Positions 49,653 through 61,433 are shown, counted from the first letter of the stretch. The stretch: DNA of 64,000 nucleotides from Labyrinthula sp. Ha (GCA_015227615.1 JAALGZ010000084.1:16559-80558); one strand, 5' to 3'. The notes: a model not told the origin generated them from the letters alone. Made by a program: numbers and translations.

Positions 49653-50150
49653 TTATTTATCCTTGTATTCATATTTTCGCATTTTAGAATCATGAAATTT
49701 TTGCTGCTCCTCCTTTGATATCAAGTTTTCAAATACTAAAATTCTATATATTAATTGGTTCTTTAAATAACTCAGTTTATTTATTGATCTTCTTCGCTTT
49801 TCATCCCTGTTTTTTTTGTCTTTGCTTGATTTTAAAGTTGCTTTTATTTCACTGATTTGCTTCATATCTTTTTGTGTCTCTTCTATTTTATTTATTAATA
49901 CTCTAATCTCCTCTGAATCCATAAGTTGAGAATAATCTCCTGAAGTTTCTTCTTCAAGAGACAATCCCAAGTTTTGGTTTCGAGAGTTGTAACTTTGTAT
50001 TATATTTATTGCTTGAACATATTCTTTTCTTTGTACTCGCATACTCTTCTCAGCAACAAGGTCTTCGAGAAATTTCCTAAATGCCTTCTTTTTTTTCCTA
50101 TGTTGTTTTTCTTGTTCGTTTCGTATCTTTCTTTTTTCTTCATCCGTCAT
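49653..50150 (-). CDS. Basic coiled protein, possible bHLH transcription factor
   Basis: Frame of 165 aa from the ATG at 50150; an upstream extension begins with TTG and is not used. Residues about 5-50 read KRKIRNEQEKQHRKKKKAFR, FLEDLV, then VQRKEYVQAINIIQSY. This matches the spacing of a basic helix-loop-helix: N..E+..RK in the basic part (Asn and Glu contact E-box DNA in known bHLH proteins), an F..(F)LEDLV helix 1, and a K-starting helix 2. The loop is short. The second half is rich in Lys and Glu (SSKDKKNRDEKRRRS) and probably coiled. Without a profile search the bHLH call is tentative; a non-specific basic coiled-coil protein is the alternative. It lies 322 bp downstream of the carboxypeptidase gene on the same strand. 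Confidence 0.55.
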   Translation of the reverse strand: MTDEEKRKIRNEQEKQHRKKKKAFRKFLEDLVAEKSMRVQRKEYVQAINIIQSYNSRNQNLGLSLEEETSGDYSQLMDSEEIRVLINKIEETQKDMKQISEIKATLKSSKDKKNRDEKRRRSINKLSYLKNQLIYRILVFENLISKEEQQKFHDSKMRKYEYKDK

Positions 50151-50472
50151 CTTTTTTACTTCAAAGTTTGCACAAATGGTAAACAACAAAATTCAATATT
50201 TCTTTGGTATTGTTTTAGATATTTATTCTCGAGTTCAAGAATCCACAAAAATTTTTATATTTTTCGGCCAATATTTTTATTGAGACAAGATTTGTTTTTT
50301 TTTTGCTCTCGTATTGTTTCGTTTTCTTCGTCTTTTACGATACTTATATTCTAATTAACTGGTATCCAAAAAATGATTTGTTTCAAATAGGATTTATTTT
50401 CTTTTTAGAATTTTACTAATTAATGAAAATACAAAACATTAGCTTCATATTTTGTTTTATATCAATTTTATC

Positions 50473-51868
50473 CTAGGATACAGTTTTTGTTTTATTCTTA
50501 TAACTTCTAAAGAAAACACCCTTCAAAAATATAAATACAAAAATACCGACAAGAATACAGTTGTTGTTCAAGTGGTAACTTGAATACATCTGTATTGGGT
50601 CAGTTACAACTTCAGTTATTCCTATATCATGAAGCTCGGACGCCATGTTCATTTTGTTATCTTTGTACATGTCAAGTTCTGTAATCAGTGCTTGAACTCC
50701 TATTCTAACTTCCTTGCCTATTTTTCTTATGTTATCACAAGGCATTACAAAGCGACCTCTTGTCTCAAGCACATAGACAAAATCTATCTTTTCCTCTTCA
50801 AAAAAGTAACTACTTGAAAGACCACTAGCTGCTTCGTTACTTTCTTCTCTTCTCAAATATTCGTATTTCTCATCTGGTGGAGAAACAGTATTTATTGCAT
50901 CAACCATTCTTTCTCCTATTCTGGAAACAACAGATTTTATTGGTGTGTGTATAGAAAATGGTTCAAGTATTGTTCCCATGCAACAATGAACTAAAAATAA
51001 GCAACAAAAAAGGAATTACCATCCACAACAGCAACAATATCTGTATGAGACTTAAAATATTTTCGAACTGCTATAGTTTCTGGTTCAGAAAATCCAGAAG
51101 GACCTTGATAAATATCGCTTGCAGAAAGAGTTATACTGTGACTATTGAAATTAATTCCCCAAGTTGCATTTGGTCCATCTGAACTGCCCCAATTTCTATT
51201 CAAATCAACTCCAAAGGTGCCATCTCCATTTCTTCGCCTGTTCTTTCTAAAAAGACGCGCACTCTTAGTTTCCCATAACAGTCCATCCTTAGTATATTTT
51301 ACCTTTTTGAACCTTTCATTTCGCCAAGAATATTCATATCCATCTGGATTAAGTATAGGAATAATAAGCAGGTTAAACCCTTTAAGGTCTAGTCTAAGAG
51401 CAGTTGATAAAACACTTGGAATGGTGATCCACTCTCTTCCATGAACTCCTCCCAGCATAAGCAAGGACTTCGAAACAGCGGATTCATTTGATAAGATTTC
51501 AATAGCATAGATTGGCCGTTTTTCATTTGTTTTTCCTATAACCTTTGTCCGACAAAGAGAATGTTGACTTTGCTTACCTTGAAGTTTTTCCCTGAGAAAA
51601 CAAAACTTCTGGGTTATAAAGTTCTCAATAAGTTTGAATCTTCTAAATCTGCTAAAAAATTGTTGAAACTAGAAAGTAAAATTAGAAAACTGGCACTTAC
51701 TTCGTTATCTTTGTCACAACCTCGCAAAGGTTTAACTTCTCTTAACCTCAACAACTTTGTTTCGGGATATCCATATGATTTAGCAAGTTCTACTTGCTTT
51801 GAGCTCAAATGTCCAGTGCAACCAGCTCCAATGAGCCAAAATAGTAACAACAAGGATTCTTTTTTCAT
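50473..51868 (-). CDS. M14 zinc metallocarboxypeptidase, secreted and membrane-anchored
   Basis: Removes C-terminal residues from proteins or peptides, outside the cell or in the secretory or lysosomal lumen. Exons 51868-51701, 51668-51020 and 50990-50473; introns 32 and 29 nt; 444 aa. A signal peptide (MKKESLLLLFWLIGAGCTG) is followed by a short propeptide-like region. Zinc site: HGREW (His132, Glu135) and a His in AVVDVHCCMG (His274). Substrate and catalytic residues: NPDGYEYSW, FGVDLNRNWG (Arg), and FVYVLETRGRF with the general-base Glu348. The third ligand context is VHCC where most relatives have IHSY, which is unusual. A hydrophobic segment at about 417-432 followed by a basic tail suggests a C-terminal membrane anchor, as in the carboxypeptidase D/M group. 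The exon 2-3 junction restores the zinc-binding His. It is divergent from the phosphatase gene (133 bp between ATGs). Confidence 0.9.
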
Positions 51869-52001
51869 GTTCCTTTTGTGAAACCCTTTCTTCTAACTTT
51901 CTCTTCACAAATATTTCCACATAAGTTACTTAAACGGTTACATGTAAATGTCTAGTTTTATTGGATAAACCCACCAATCAAATTATTCTTTCATATTATA
52001 A

Positions 52002-52688
52002 ATGTTGTTTGACGGATTGGGAGTTCCTTTGAGATATCTTTCTCTTTCTTTGTTTTCCTTCTTTCTATCCAAACAAACCCATTCCATAATCCCTAAGACT
52101 CTTTTTACTTATTCTTCTGTGACTTTCACCTTATTTTCTGTCGCAACCTATTTGCAATTAGATCCGAAACTCTTAGGAAAAACAACAAGTGGAGAAATTC
52201 CACTATGGTCGTCAGTTATTTTCTTCCCTTTTCATACTATAAATCGGTTCTTCACTTATGCAGTTTTACTAAAGTCAAACAGAGCCGATAAAATTACTTT
52301 TAATGTTTACTTAGGTGGTTTTCATGGGTATAAAGAACTTGATCATTGGGAAGCAATTTTAGATCTAACAGCTGAGTTACCTAAGAAAGGAAGTTGTAAT
52401 CACTATTTGAATCTTCCAAGTTTTGATGGAATGGTTTTTGAAGAAAGTATTGATTTAGGTGCGAAGTTTTTTGCAAAACATGTTAAAACAGGTCCAGTCT
52501 TAGTTCATTGTGCTCATGGTGTTGGAAGAAGTACAACTTTATTAAGAGCAGGTTTAGTAGAAGCAGGAATAAGTAAAAATATAGATGAAGCATATAAGTT
52601 AATAAAAAAATATAGACCAAGAGCAAAGAGTTCAAGAGTAAACCAAAAGAAACTTGAAATATGGGAATCTAGAAGAAAAGACAACTAA
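52002..52688 (+). CDS. Membrane-associated dual-specificity/PTP-like phosphatase
   Basis: Cysteine-based phosphatase. Intronless, 228 aa. The signature VLVHCAHGVGRSTTLLRAGL contains nucleophile Cys170 and Arg176 (C-x5-R followed by Ser/Thr), and the general acid is probably Asp142 in LNLPSFDG. LGGFHGYKEL and AILDLTAELP match the start of the DSP fold. The first 95 residues contain two hydrophobic stretches (about 10-50 and 68-90) suggesting N-terminal membrane helices, a layout also seen in bacterial YnbD-like and some plant and protist phosphatases. Substrate unknown; protein or lipid phosphate are both possible. Divergent from the carboxypeptidase gene. Confidence 0.88.
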   Translation: MLFDGLGVPLRYLSLSLFSFFLSKQTHSIIPKTLFTYSSVTFTLFSVATYLQLDPKLLGKTTSGEIPLWSSVIFFPFHTINRFFTYAVLLKSNRADKITFNVYLGGFHGYKELDHWEAILDLTAELPKKGSCNHYLNLPSFDGMVFEESIDLGAKFFAKHVKTGPVLVHCAHGVGRSTTLLRAGLVEAGISKNIDEAYKLIKKYRPRAKSSRVNQKKLEIWESRRKDN

Positions 52689-53465
52689 GTATAGATTCTA
52701 TTTTGTGTTTTGAAACTAATACCTAATTTCTTTTTTCGTATATTATGGAATAGTTCTGATATTTGGGTTAAGAGAATACTAAATAATTTCCAACTTGATA
52801 TGTTTTGGTAGATCCATTTGGTTAAGAGCAAAGTTTCAAAGAGTTTAATAATTAATATAATAATACTTTTTGAACACGTTTCAATGAATTATAGATCAAG
52901 TTACAATTTCAATCTTCTAATGTTTAAAGTCAACTAAAACAAAGAGAAAATTCTAATGTTCAAAATAAGCAAAGTTTTATTTTCCTCTACATGGTTGTAA
53001 ATAACTGAGGAACATATTGCTTTCTTGTATTAGCAAAAACTGATTATTGTGATTTACTAAGTGCGAAACTCCAAGGATTTTCTTGTAATCCAAAAAATTT
53101 TGGAGAAAAGGTTGAATGAAAACTAACTTGAAAAAATAGTTGAAGAAACCATACATTTTCCTTCCAAAGTGATTTATCTCAAGATAAGGAAGACATAGAC
53201 TGAACAAATTGAAAGAATATAAATAAGATATACTCAAGGCAAACTATTATTTCTTACTCTTCTTACAGTAGTAGAAATATATATATATATATATATTCTA
53301 AGAAAAATTTATAGAATTATCCATTTAATATCAATATATAAAATACAAAAAAAATTGACCATAATACTGAAATTACAAAATGTTCCAAATTCTAAAATTG
53401 GTTATAAATATTTAATTTATGCTTAATATATTGAAACTGTAAATAAAAAATATAAAACAAAACAA
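52689..53465. other. Intergenic with an (AT)n tract
   Basis: AT-rich spacer; a pure AT dinucleotide run of about 20 bp lies at 53277-53296. No gene supported; the minus-strand open stretch at 52977-53237 looks like composition-driven noise. Confidence 0.5.
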
Positions 53466-54071
53466 ATGACAGTTTCAAGTATTATAAAAGATGGATATCA
53501 AAAATATCAATTTATACCGACAGATCCTGAAGCTGCTTGGAAAAGTATTTTACCAAACTTTGATGAGTTTTTGCGTTATTGTTTTGGAAGTGAAAAAAGA
53601 CTTGTTACTTCTAATGGAAACGGAATTTTGGCAACTGGAGCAGAATATAAAGTATTTGAAGAAAAAAGAATAAATACACTTGAATATGTAGTTACTATAG
53701 CAGAAGGAGATGTAAGCCATGGAGAAATTATTTTTAAGTATATGAGTCAACGAACTGGAGAGAGTGGACAAGTTGAAACGAAGTTTCATTCTGAAAAAGG
53801 AGTAATCACAGTTACAGTGGAAAGAAGATTTCAAGGACAGAGGCAAGTAGTTGGGGATAAGTTACACTTTTTCTTTTGCTTTCCATTTTACTTTCATGGA
53901 ATAAGAAGAAGAGATAAGAAAACAAACCTTCGCGCACAGTTTGTAGCAATGCTTTTAGATGAGTTCTTAACACATAGAGCTAGAACTGCCCAGATGATAA
54001 ATGTTCAGGAAGAGTTAATGGTAAAAAGTAATATGGAATCAGAAAAAAATGATTTGGAGGAAGAAATTTAA
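53466..54071 (+). CDS. Unknown conserved-looking protein, 201 aa
   Basis: Intact intronless frame with balanced amino-acid composition, so probably real. I do not recognise the family. The centre alternates beta-strands (NTLEYVVTIAEGDVSHGEII, then VITVTVERRFQGQ) and ends in a helix-rich acidic tail (SEKNDLEEEI). This strand-rich core with a long C-terminal helix (LRAQFVAMLLDEFLTHR) is compatible with a START/SRPBCC-like ligand-binding fold, but this is inference. No signal peptide or membrane helix, although FFFCFPFYFHG is hydrophobic. Confidence 0.65.
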   Translation: MTVSSIIKDGYQKYQFIPTDPEAAWKSILPNFDEFLRYCFGSEKRLVTSNGNGILATGAEYKVFEEKRINTLEYVVTIAEGDVSHGEIIFKYMSQRTGESGQVETKFHSEKGVITVTVERRFQGQRQVVGDKLHFFFCFPFYFHGIRRRDKKTNLRAQFVAMLLDEFLTHRARTAQMINVQEELMVKSNMESEKNDLEEEI

Positions 54072-55082
54072 TTAAGGTGTAAGTATGGATTTAATTGTTT
54101 TGACCCGGAAAAAAAAAGGAAATTAAAAGTCAATTAATATTAATGACTAGGAAAAAGCAAGCAATTTTTCCTACTTTATTTTTTTCTTCATTTCATTTGA
54201 GAAAATAAATTTTAATTTATATCATCTCTAAGCCAAATAGAACTAACAAAGCGATACTGAAGTATGGAATTTTGTTTTTTTTACAATGTCTTATCGACGT
54301 AGTGATAAGTTTCCTTGTGCTAACTAAATTGAGTAACTTCATGGCTAAACAAATCATAACAAGAAGAATTATAATAGCAAGCACTCAGGTCAAACTGCTG
54401 CCTTCCTAATGAATAACAACTATCATAGGAGTACGAGATATAATTTAAAAAAATACTTAGAACAAAGTAGGGTAAAAAATTTCTCCATATGTTTGCTGAT
54501 TTAGGCGATTAACTGAAAAGAAGGTACATTGGGCACTTAATGCAGGTTTCAGACTAAGACAAGTCAGAAAGTGAAACACAGAACCAGCTTTAACAGTATA
54601 GATCCGGTCAATGGGTGACAGAATAAACAACCTGTATTCTCTAAAATACCTTAGTCGAATATGTGTACATTTAATCAGTTATCGATCATCTGTCATCATG
54701 ATATTATCAATTGATGTAGCAGAATTAGTAAGCGAAGCATTATGGGAGATTGAAGCATAACTAATCTTACACATTATCTACGATAGAACCACAATAAAGA
54801 GCACAGGTAACAGCAAGCCAGTGAATGAGAATAGAAAGACTATTCACGGGTATTAAGACTTAGACCTACAAAAATCAAGTATTCTATGCCTTTACAAAGT
54901 ATAAAGTTCTATATTTTGTTTCATCTAAGAACCTATTGTGCGTAAATCGAATTAGATTGACACGAACCTATTCATGGGAATCCTGATTTAGCCCAGCTTC
55001 TAAGCCCTATGTAATTGTTAGTATCTATTCCTCACTTCCGAGTACCTGATTGTTCGATAGTCCACCCCTAGCAGATAAGAAG

Positions 55083-55751
55083 TACTATTCTATCTGCTCT
55101 TCCTCATTCCAACTATTAATACCGATTTCTCTTCCTTTTGCTGATTCTGCATAAAGCGTTGCTTTGTGTTTTCTTTTGGGCGAAGCTGGACTTTCAACAG
55201 ATTTTTCAACCGTATCTTCATTCAAAAAATAAGCAGTGGAAGTTTAGAATCTGATTCTACTGAGTCCTTTGTCTCAACATCTTCACCCACAAGGATTCTA
55301 ACTTCTTTCATATAGTTCCTCTCAAATGCTGGTTAAAGTACGTCGCAGTAATATATTCAAGCTCTGGCCAAACATTCTCTACTTTATTTTACTTCTATCA
55401 ACTTTCATAGTTTGGGTAATTACTTCAGTGAATCTTTACTTGAAAGAACTTCTCTTTATTTTGTATTACTTTTTAAAAGAAAATAGAGAGTTCTTCATTG
55501 CAACAATTGGTTTTATGGCATTCTCTAGGCTCATTTCAACATCATTATAGAAATTTTGAATAAATGGAAAAGAAGCTCTAGCTAAAAACTCCCACGTTGT
55601 TAAAGCTGTAACTTCCATCAACTCATTTGAAAAAAAAGTTCGCGAAATGGAAAGATAGAACAGGTAGGCAAAGTTGTTTAATACAAGCAGTAGTAGTCTG
55701 TAGAGTATTTACGTAGCCAAAAATGTTAGCAAAGTTTCTGGAAGAGTTCAT
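55083..55751 (-). pseudogene. Decayed duplicate of the 41.3-42.0 kb unknown gene
   Basis: Aligns along its length to 41327-41994 in the same orientation. At the start, ATG at 55751 gives NSSRNFANIFGYVNTL where the intact gene has SFYRNLANSFDYVNTL, and LPVLSF is kept. The frame then breaks by a TGA about 40 codons in, with further stops and frameshifts. Recognisable blocks continue to the C-terminus, where the KRK/RRK tail region is still visible at nucleotide level. Homology runs on through the 5' flank to about 56.0 kb. So a segment of roughly 0.9 kb was copied about 13.8 kb away and then lost function. Confidence 0.85.
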
Positions 55752-58700
55752 TCCTTTTATAGGTGGTTCTTCTTTATTCAGTTCTTATTTATTCTTGTTT
55801 GTTTATGTTAGCACATATGGGTTAGCTATTTGTGGCAAAGCACACCTTTCGTATCAAAAAACGAGCATTAGAATTGTATTGATTTTATTAAAATTTCATC
55901 AATCATTTGCTGAATTAAGTCATTCAACAAGCAATGAAATAAGAGGGTAATACAGCAATCCCAAGTGGATGATTGACAGCAAAGGATCCCAGACCCTCTC
56001 ACTTACTTCTTAAAGATAGAATTGTTGGTGAAAACCTGTTACACCGTCTATTTATCAAGACTAGATGAACTTCGGAAAAATGTGAAACTATTGCCCAACG
56101 ACGAAACTATTTTTTCCCTGTTCAATCAAATGCAGCATAAAATATCTATGTTCTCTGGAGACTGTCCCCAAAAGGCACTTGTCCTGCACTTATTTTGTTG
56201 TTTGGAAAAAACAAGCTATACTTGACAGAATAATGAGGAGCAAGTGATAAATTGTTTTTATATAATTAATCTTCTTAAATTCCATGGATAATAAAGTGAT
56301 GTTCATAAAAATTACTTAAAATTTTTCTTATCAAATCCAAAATGCAGTGCATAAGTTTTGCAAAAAATGTAACATTTTAGTCATAAATTGCAAATTGCAT
56401 ATGCTTGAAAATGCCTTGTCATATTCTATTGCAAAAAGTAAAGGTTTGTAGGCTAGCTCCATTCATTTAATGTTTTGTCGACAGGCGTTTGCTTCAGTTA
56501 AGATAGAATTTTCATTGCTATATACTGTACTTAATAGATAGTTTGATAAGAATCAGCCCCAAAGAACTGAAAAATTCAAACATAATATCTAACAACTTTC
56601 ATCAAAAGTAGCACAGAAACATTGTTTTATAGAGTAACCGTTGGTAGCAGCAATAAAAATATAAATTTCGTGTAATGAATGGAAGTTTGAGCTCCCCAAA
56701 ACTTGTCTTAATTAATTTAAAACTTGGAAACCATCATAGGCTGATCTTTCATTTTTGTTAACTTAGACCAAAATAAGAGAATCGTTAAAAAATAATTGTA
56801 GTTTAATAGATTCTAGCTATAGATTGTCAATATTTGTCTCTATTTTGCTGGTACTGATAAATATTCAACTGGAGTAGAAAAAATCACATATATTTAGTTT
56901 GACAGGGGCAAAGAAAGGAAGTTCCATCAGCAAATGTATTGTGAATAAAATAAAAATTAACGTCAAATGGAGAAGAAAAGCAGAAGAAAATAAATCCTCT
57001 GAAGAAAATCTAGTTGACACGGCTAGCTTTGGAACATCTATATTCTCAAATTCGTTTTACTGAATAACCAACAGACTTACCACTTATAGAATAAATTTCT
57101 CAATCCAATTATGTACACTTCCAGTATTAAGCTGCAAAGCTAGTTAACTGCCTATATATAGAAGGATTTTCCATAAGTGTATTTTAGAGAGAACTGTGAT
57201 GTTTCAAATAAATGATAGGAATAACATATTACACATAATATATATTAAGAATTTTGATTTTAAACTGGACGTCCTATGTTATTGATATTTAGAAAAGCCT
57301 CTGCGATGGATGAGTAAACTGATATTAGTGAAATAAAGAACAGAGAGCTGATATTCAATTTAAAGACAAGAGCTCAGCCCATCCATACGGAAAGCTGGTA
57401 AACAAAAAACAAAGCAAAACCTCGATATGAAGAAATCTAAGGAATATAGTTTTGGATCTTAGAAACCTAAGTAAGTAATACAACTTTTCCTCCTTCGAAA
57501 GTACTACTTTCTGATATTTTTAATGTGAGCATACAGTAAGACCATAGATATATTATGGGAAAGTGACGAGTCTCTTTGCCCCTGATGGAGAGAACCCGAG
57601 ATTATAAATTTTAAAAAGAGTGGGAAGATCCATATACTTTTTGCACTAAAAATATTTTTGACATGATCCCAACGAGAGTCTCATTATACTTCTTAGCCCA
57701 ATGAATAACTCCCAAAATTCTAAGTAAGACTGGTGCTACAGCAAGCAAGTCTTAATCCCAGAATAAAAGCATACCGAAACAAGAACTAGTGGTTGCCTCG
57801 GCAGCGATGTCATTCCTGTATTTGGTGAGTTTTCAACCATATTTATCACTTCTTCTCTTAAGTTAAAGTTTTGATAACATACTAATGATAGCCCTTGCCA
57901 GTATGACAAATAACTTTTATCTGGTATGCTAAGAAATGAGTTGCTGATATGTATGATATAGTAGTTTGCTTTAAGGAAAGCAATTTGGGCTCTAATTTAA
58001 TCTAGTTAAAATCAACCAACTGAAGCGATAAAAACTTAATATTCTAATATTATTGAGATTTATACGAACTTAGTTATCAGTATATTGCAACTGTATTAAT
58101 AGCTAATACACAACCGATGTTAGAAGTCTTGAAATTTTTATAACTTTGTGTGTAATATTTAGTATAAGGAATAAATCGATTGTTTTCAAAGTGATTACTA
58201 TAAAGTAAATTCGATGTATTAAAAATACAATTGTAAAGTATTGAAAACCCATCGGCGAAAAAAAAACCATGTTTTATGTGATTTTCCAAAAAAAAATAAT
58301 AGTTATTATTATATGTTTCTCTTAGTTTGGTTAGACTATTAAATTTAAAAATCTTTATTCTTAATATTATTGTATAATTATATTGATAAGGAAATGAACA
58401 GGGAGAAAAACCGGAGAACCGTGCAAGATATTTCAAACCACCTATTGGATTCTTTAGATCTGATAATTAGTTAATCACTATTTTTACTATAAGAAAAAGA
58501 CCTATCTAATGCCTAAAATAAGAACTTTAGGGTGATATTTACAGAGAACCAACTGTTTAGAATGAATATACAATGTTTAATGTCGACTTTATTTATACGG
58601 AAAGCACTCTTAGTTCAGTAGCTTTCTCTGTCGCCTCAACTTTCTCTCTATTGCCTTAGAAAGGTATGATTAAGCGAAGTTAAAATTACAATAGAAGTCG

Positions 58701-60436
58701 CTACTAGGGAATACCTACCACTTTGTAGCTCTCCTAAATCATAAACCTGCCGTGAATTAAGTTGCTTGAAAATGGTTTACATAAACTCTAATTAAATGAT
58801 TATTTGCTTAGTGGTTAGACTAATCGCTTTTGTCCTGGCATTCTTGGTGCAAGTATCAACAATAAAACATGAGCTTATGGATGAATCATGAAATTATTTC
58901 CCAAGAATATAATAAACAATGAGACTAAGCTAGAAAATGACCTTGTTGTTACTTAAGTAGTAAGTCTAACACGTAATTTGAGGTACAACAGTTACAGACG
59001 CAATAATAGAATAATTGGTAATCATAACACCTGACCCAAATCTATTAGTATTAAACAAAATCATCAATAATACTAAATTGAGCTAGCTAAGCAATAATAA
59101 TCTTGTAGAATTGAGCTAGTTACGGCCTTGGCAACATTACAATATGGAACGAAGTTGGAAAAATAGTATTATCTTTTCATATGAAGTTTTACACAGCTCT
59201 TCCACAGAGTTTAAATCTCATAATGGTATGCGAACGACGGCAGACTGAGTAAGAGAATGTAAACCTGCTCAAGAATTTTCCCAGTTAGTGTTCATGTCAT
59301 ATAGAAGCCAACTTAGATAGTTAAATAACTTAAACTTAGACCCCCTCGGAAGTATTAATATGCAAGAATGGTTCAAATGTATTAGTGGAAGCACTATAGG
59401 GGGACGATCAACTGAATAATCCTCACTCCTTGCTCTCTAAAGTTATTCTCCGTACCATATATTTATTGAAACATCTTATCCCAAATAACGGTTAAATAGA
59501 ACAAACATTACTATGGATTTCCTAAAGTTGCTTTATGTAAAACATTATTTTCGGTCTGGTAACATCATTTGGATCCTTTGAAACAATGAGTGTAAAATAC
59601 GAGACACAATAAAGGTAACTGACTTTTATATTTTAAGTTATAATTATTATCACAAAAATGACAACAGTAGCATATAATTTACATTGGGCAATATAGGTAT
59701 CAAATACCAAAATATTTCTTGTTCATAATTCCAAGTTACGTGTTTATCTTCTATCACAATTGGATGTAATTTTTTATGAGGTTTTAAGCTTATCTAAGCC
59801 TAGTTCATTAACTTTTTACGGAATATAAGAATAGGATGCAGCGTGGAAATATAATTAGCAATAGAGATTGAGGGCTTACTCTGAGAACAGGTCCCGCTAG
59901 TATTCTATTATGAATACTTCACACTAAACGCAAAAGTAGCAGACCACACGTGTGATAAAAATTACTTAAAATAAACTAGTGAGTTAATTTTTAAATCAAT
60001 TACGTAGACTAGTGACTCTGTTTTCAAATTGCTTACTGTCTTTAATTAGCGTGCAATCTACCGATATGTCACACTGGGAAATGTTGGGTTTACGTGTATT
60101 GAAGGTAGTTCCTCCTTCTTGTATTAAGTATCAAAATATACTAACCAAATAAAAATCAATATATAAGCTTAATAGCACGCGTGTTGTCTTACGTTTTTCT
60201 AATTATTAAAAATTAGAGCATCTATATAATTTTTTACCAAGTTCTCACTAACAAGCGTACTACTACAACGCACTACACAAAGCCACACATAATTAACTAA
60301 AAAATAAAACTAAATATTATTTTAATATTGAATATCTGAACCAAAAGAAGTGTAAAGTAAGTTCTCATACACAACACATGTACTCTGCGTCCTCAAACTA
60401 TTTTGGTTTAGACTTCCTGTTTTAGCAGTCACAGTG

Positions 60437-60449
60437 TTGCATTACTGCA
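60437..60449 (+). promoter_or_regulatory. 13-nt motif gttgcattactgc upstream of RPC4
   Basis: Identical to the motif before the mitochondrial carrier ATG. Here it ends 69 bp before the RPC4 ATG. Confidence 0.35.
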
Positions 60450-60518
60450 GCTATATTGGAATATATCTAGATTCTAAAAAAAGACTACCGTTGATTCCAT
60501 TCCAAAAAAACAATATAG

Positions 60519-61404
60519 ATGTTCAAACCAAGAAAGATTAAGAAGCCTAAAGCCATAAAAAGCAACGCACAGAAACGCCTTGAGGAACAAGAAAAAGCAC
60601 GAAAAAAAGAAGGTACGTAGACTTCAAAACACTTATACTATAGAACAACAAAAGGCAACAAGGGAAGAGGAAGTAGATGAAAAACAAGCTCAGAACGTTT
60701 CAGAAAGGCCCTCCATCCCAGCAGAAGCACCAAGACCATTACCTGTCTTACCAGTTGGACAGCAAGATGAAAAACCCAAGGACGATAACAAATCAGTTCC
60801 ATCCTCATCGTCTGAGGAGAAAAGTGAAGCAGAACCTCAAGTGCTTCCCATATCTTTCTCAGACCATCTTCAATCTGAGCTAAGAAAACAGGAAAATAAT
60901 CCAGAAAAGAAACTTGATCCATTAACCGCTCCATTTCTTCCTTCAAATGTTGTCAATGATTCCAAAGTTCTGGAAAGAATTAGATCTCTCTGCCTCTTTC
61001 AACTTCCTAAAACACTTCCAGATTCTTTAGTTAAGCCAGTTGAAAGCTTGGAAAACTTTGATGAGCTTGAAGCTTTGGGTTTAGAAGAAACAGCAAAAGC
61101 GGATTACTTCAAAGTTGCAGATGGTTTAAACTCATTTAAGAAAAATAAATACGCTTCTGGAAAAATTGGAAAGATCAAAGTCTATAAAAGTGGCAAAGTC
61201 AAACTTTTTCTTAATGGGGTCGCCTTTGATCTATCAGCTGGTTTAACAGTAGACTTTAGGGAAGAAGCAGCAAGACTAAACGAAAGGGAAATTAGTACTC
61301 TAGGTATGGTTCTTGGTAGGGTTCAAGCGATACCCGATTTAGAAGCTTTGTTAAAAGTAGGAAAAACAAAACCCAAAATTGCTGTTAACGAAGATTTTAT
61401 TTAG
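60519..61404 (+). CDS. POLR3D: RNA polymerase III subunit RPC4 (C53)
   Basis: Peripheral Pol III subunit that with RPC5/C37 forms a TFIIF-like dimer needed for termination and reinitiation at tRNA and 5S genes. Exons 60519-60612 and 60644-61404, one 31-nt intron, 284 aa. The N-terminus is basic (MFKPRKIKKPKAIKSNAQKR), the middle is acidic and proline-rich and probably disordered. The C-terminal family region is clear: ASGKIGKIKVYKSGKVKLFL, LNGVAFDLSAGL, and LGMVLGRVQAIPDLEALL ending close to the stop. Human and yeast proteins are about 400 aa, so this one is compact, mainly in the linker. It is tail to tail with the lipase gene, 29 bp between stops. It ends in TAG. Confidence 0.88.
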
Positions 61405-61433
61405 TTTATCTACAGAACGGAGCAAGAGTTTGT

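Larger units (their letters stand above)
54072..60518. other. Intergenic, about 6.4 kb, with one decayed gene copy
   Basis: Apart from the pseudogene at 55.1-55.75 kb and its 5' flank, this is AT-rich with no supported gene. A 119-codon minus-strand frame at 58077-58436 is rich in Phe, Tyr and Asn as expected from AT bias. A stretch near 58810 resembles a tRNA A-box but lacks a B-box and cloverleaf. Confidence 0.5.

Noticed and set aside
49974-50354. Plus-strand 126-codon frame
   Set aside because: Antisense shadow of the basic coiled protein gene; Phe- and Ser-rich from its Lys/Glu codons.
51511-51545. Additional intron in carboxypeptidase exon 2
   Set aside because: The 35-nt GT...AG candidate would break the frame leading to the zinc-site HGREW; reading straight through keeps the frame.
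58077-58436. Minus-strand 119-codon frame
   Set aside because: Rich in Asn, Tyr and Phe as expected by chance in AT-rich sequence; no motif or conserved partner.
58801-58870. tRNA-like A-box sequence (gcttagtggttaga)
   Set aside because: No B-box (GGTTCGA-type) at the right distance and no acceptor stem or cloverleaf can be drawn.
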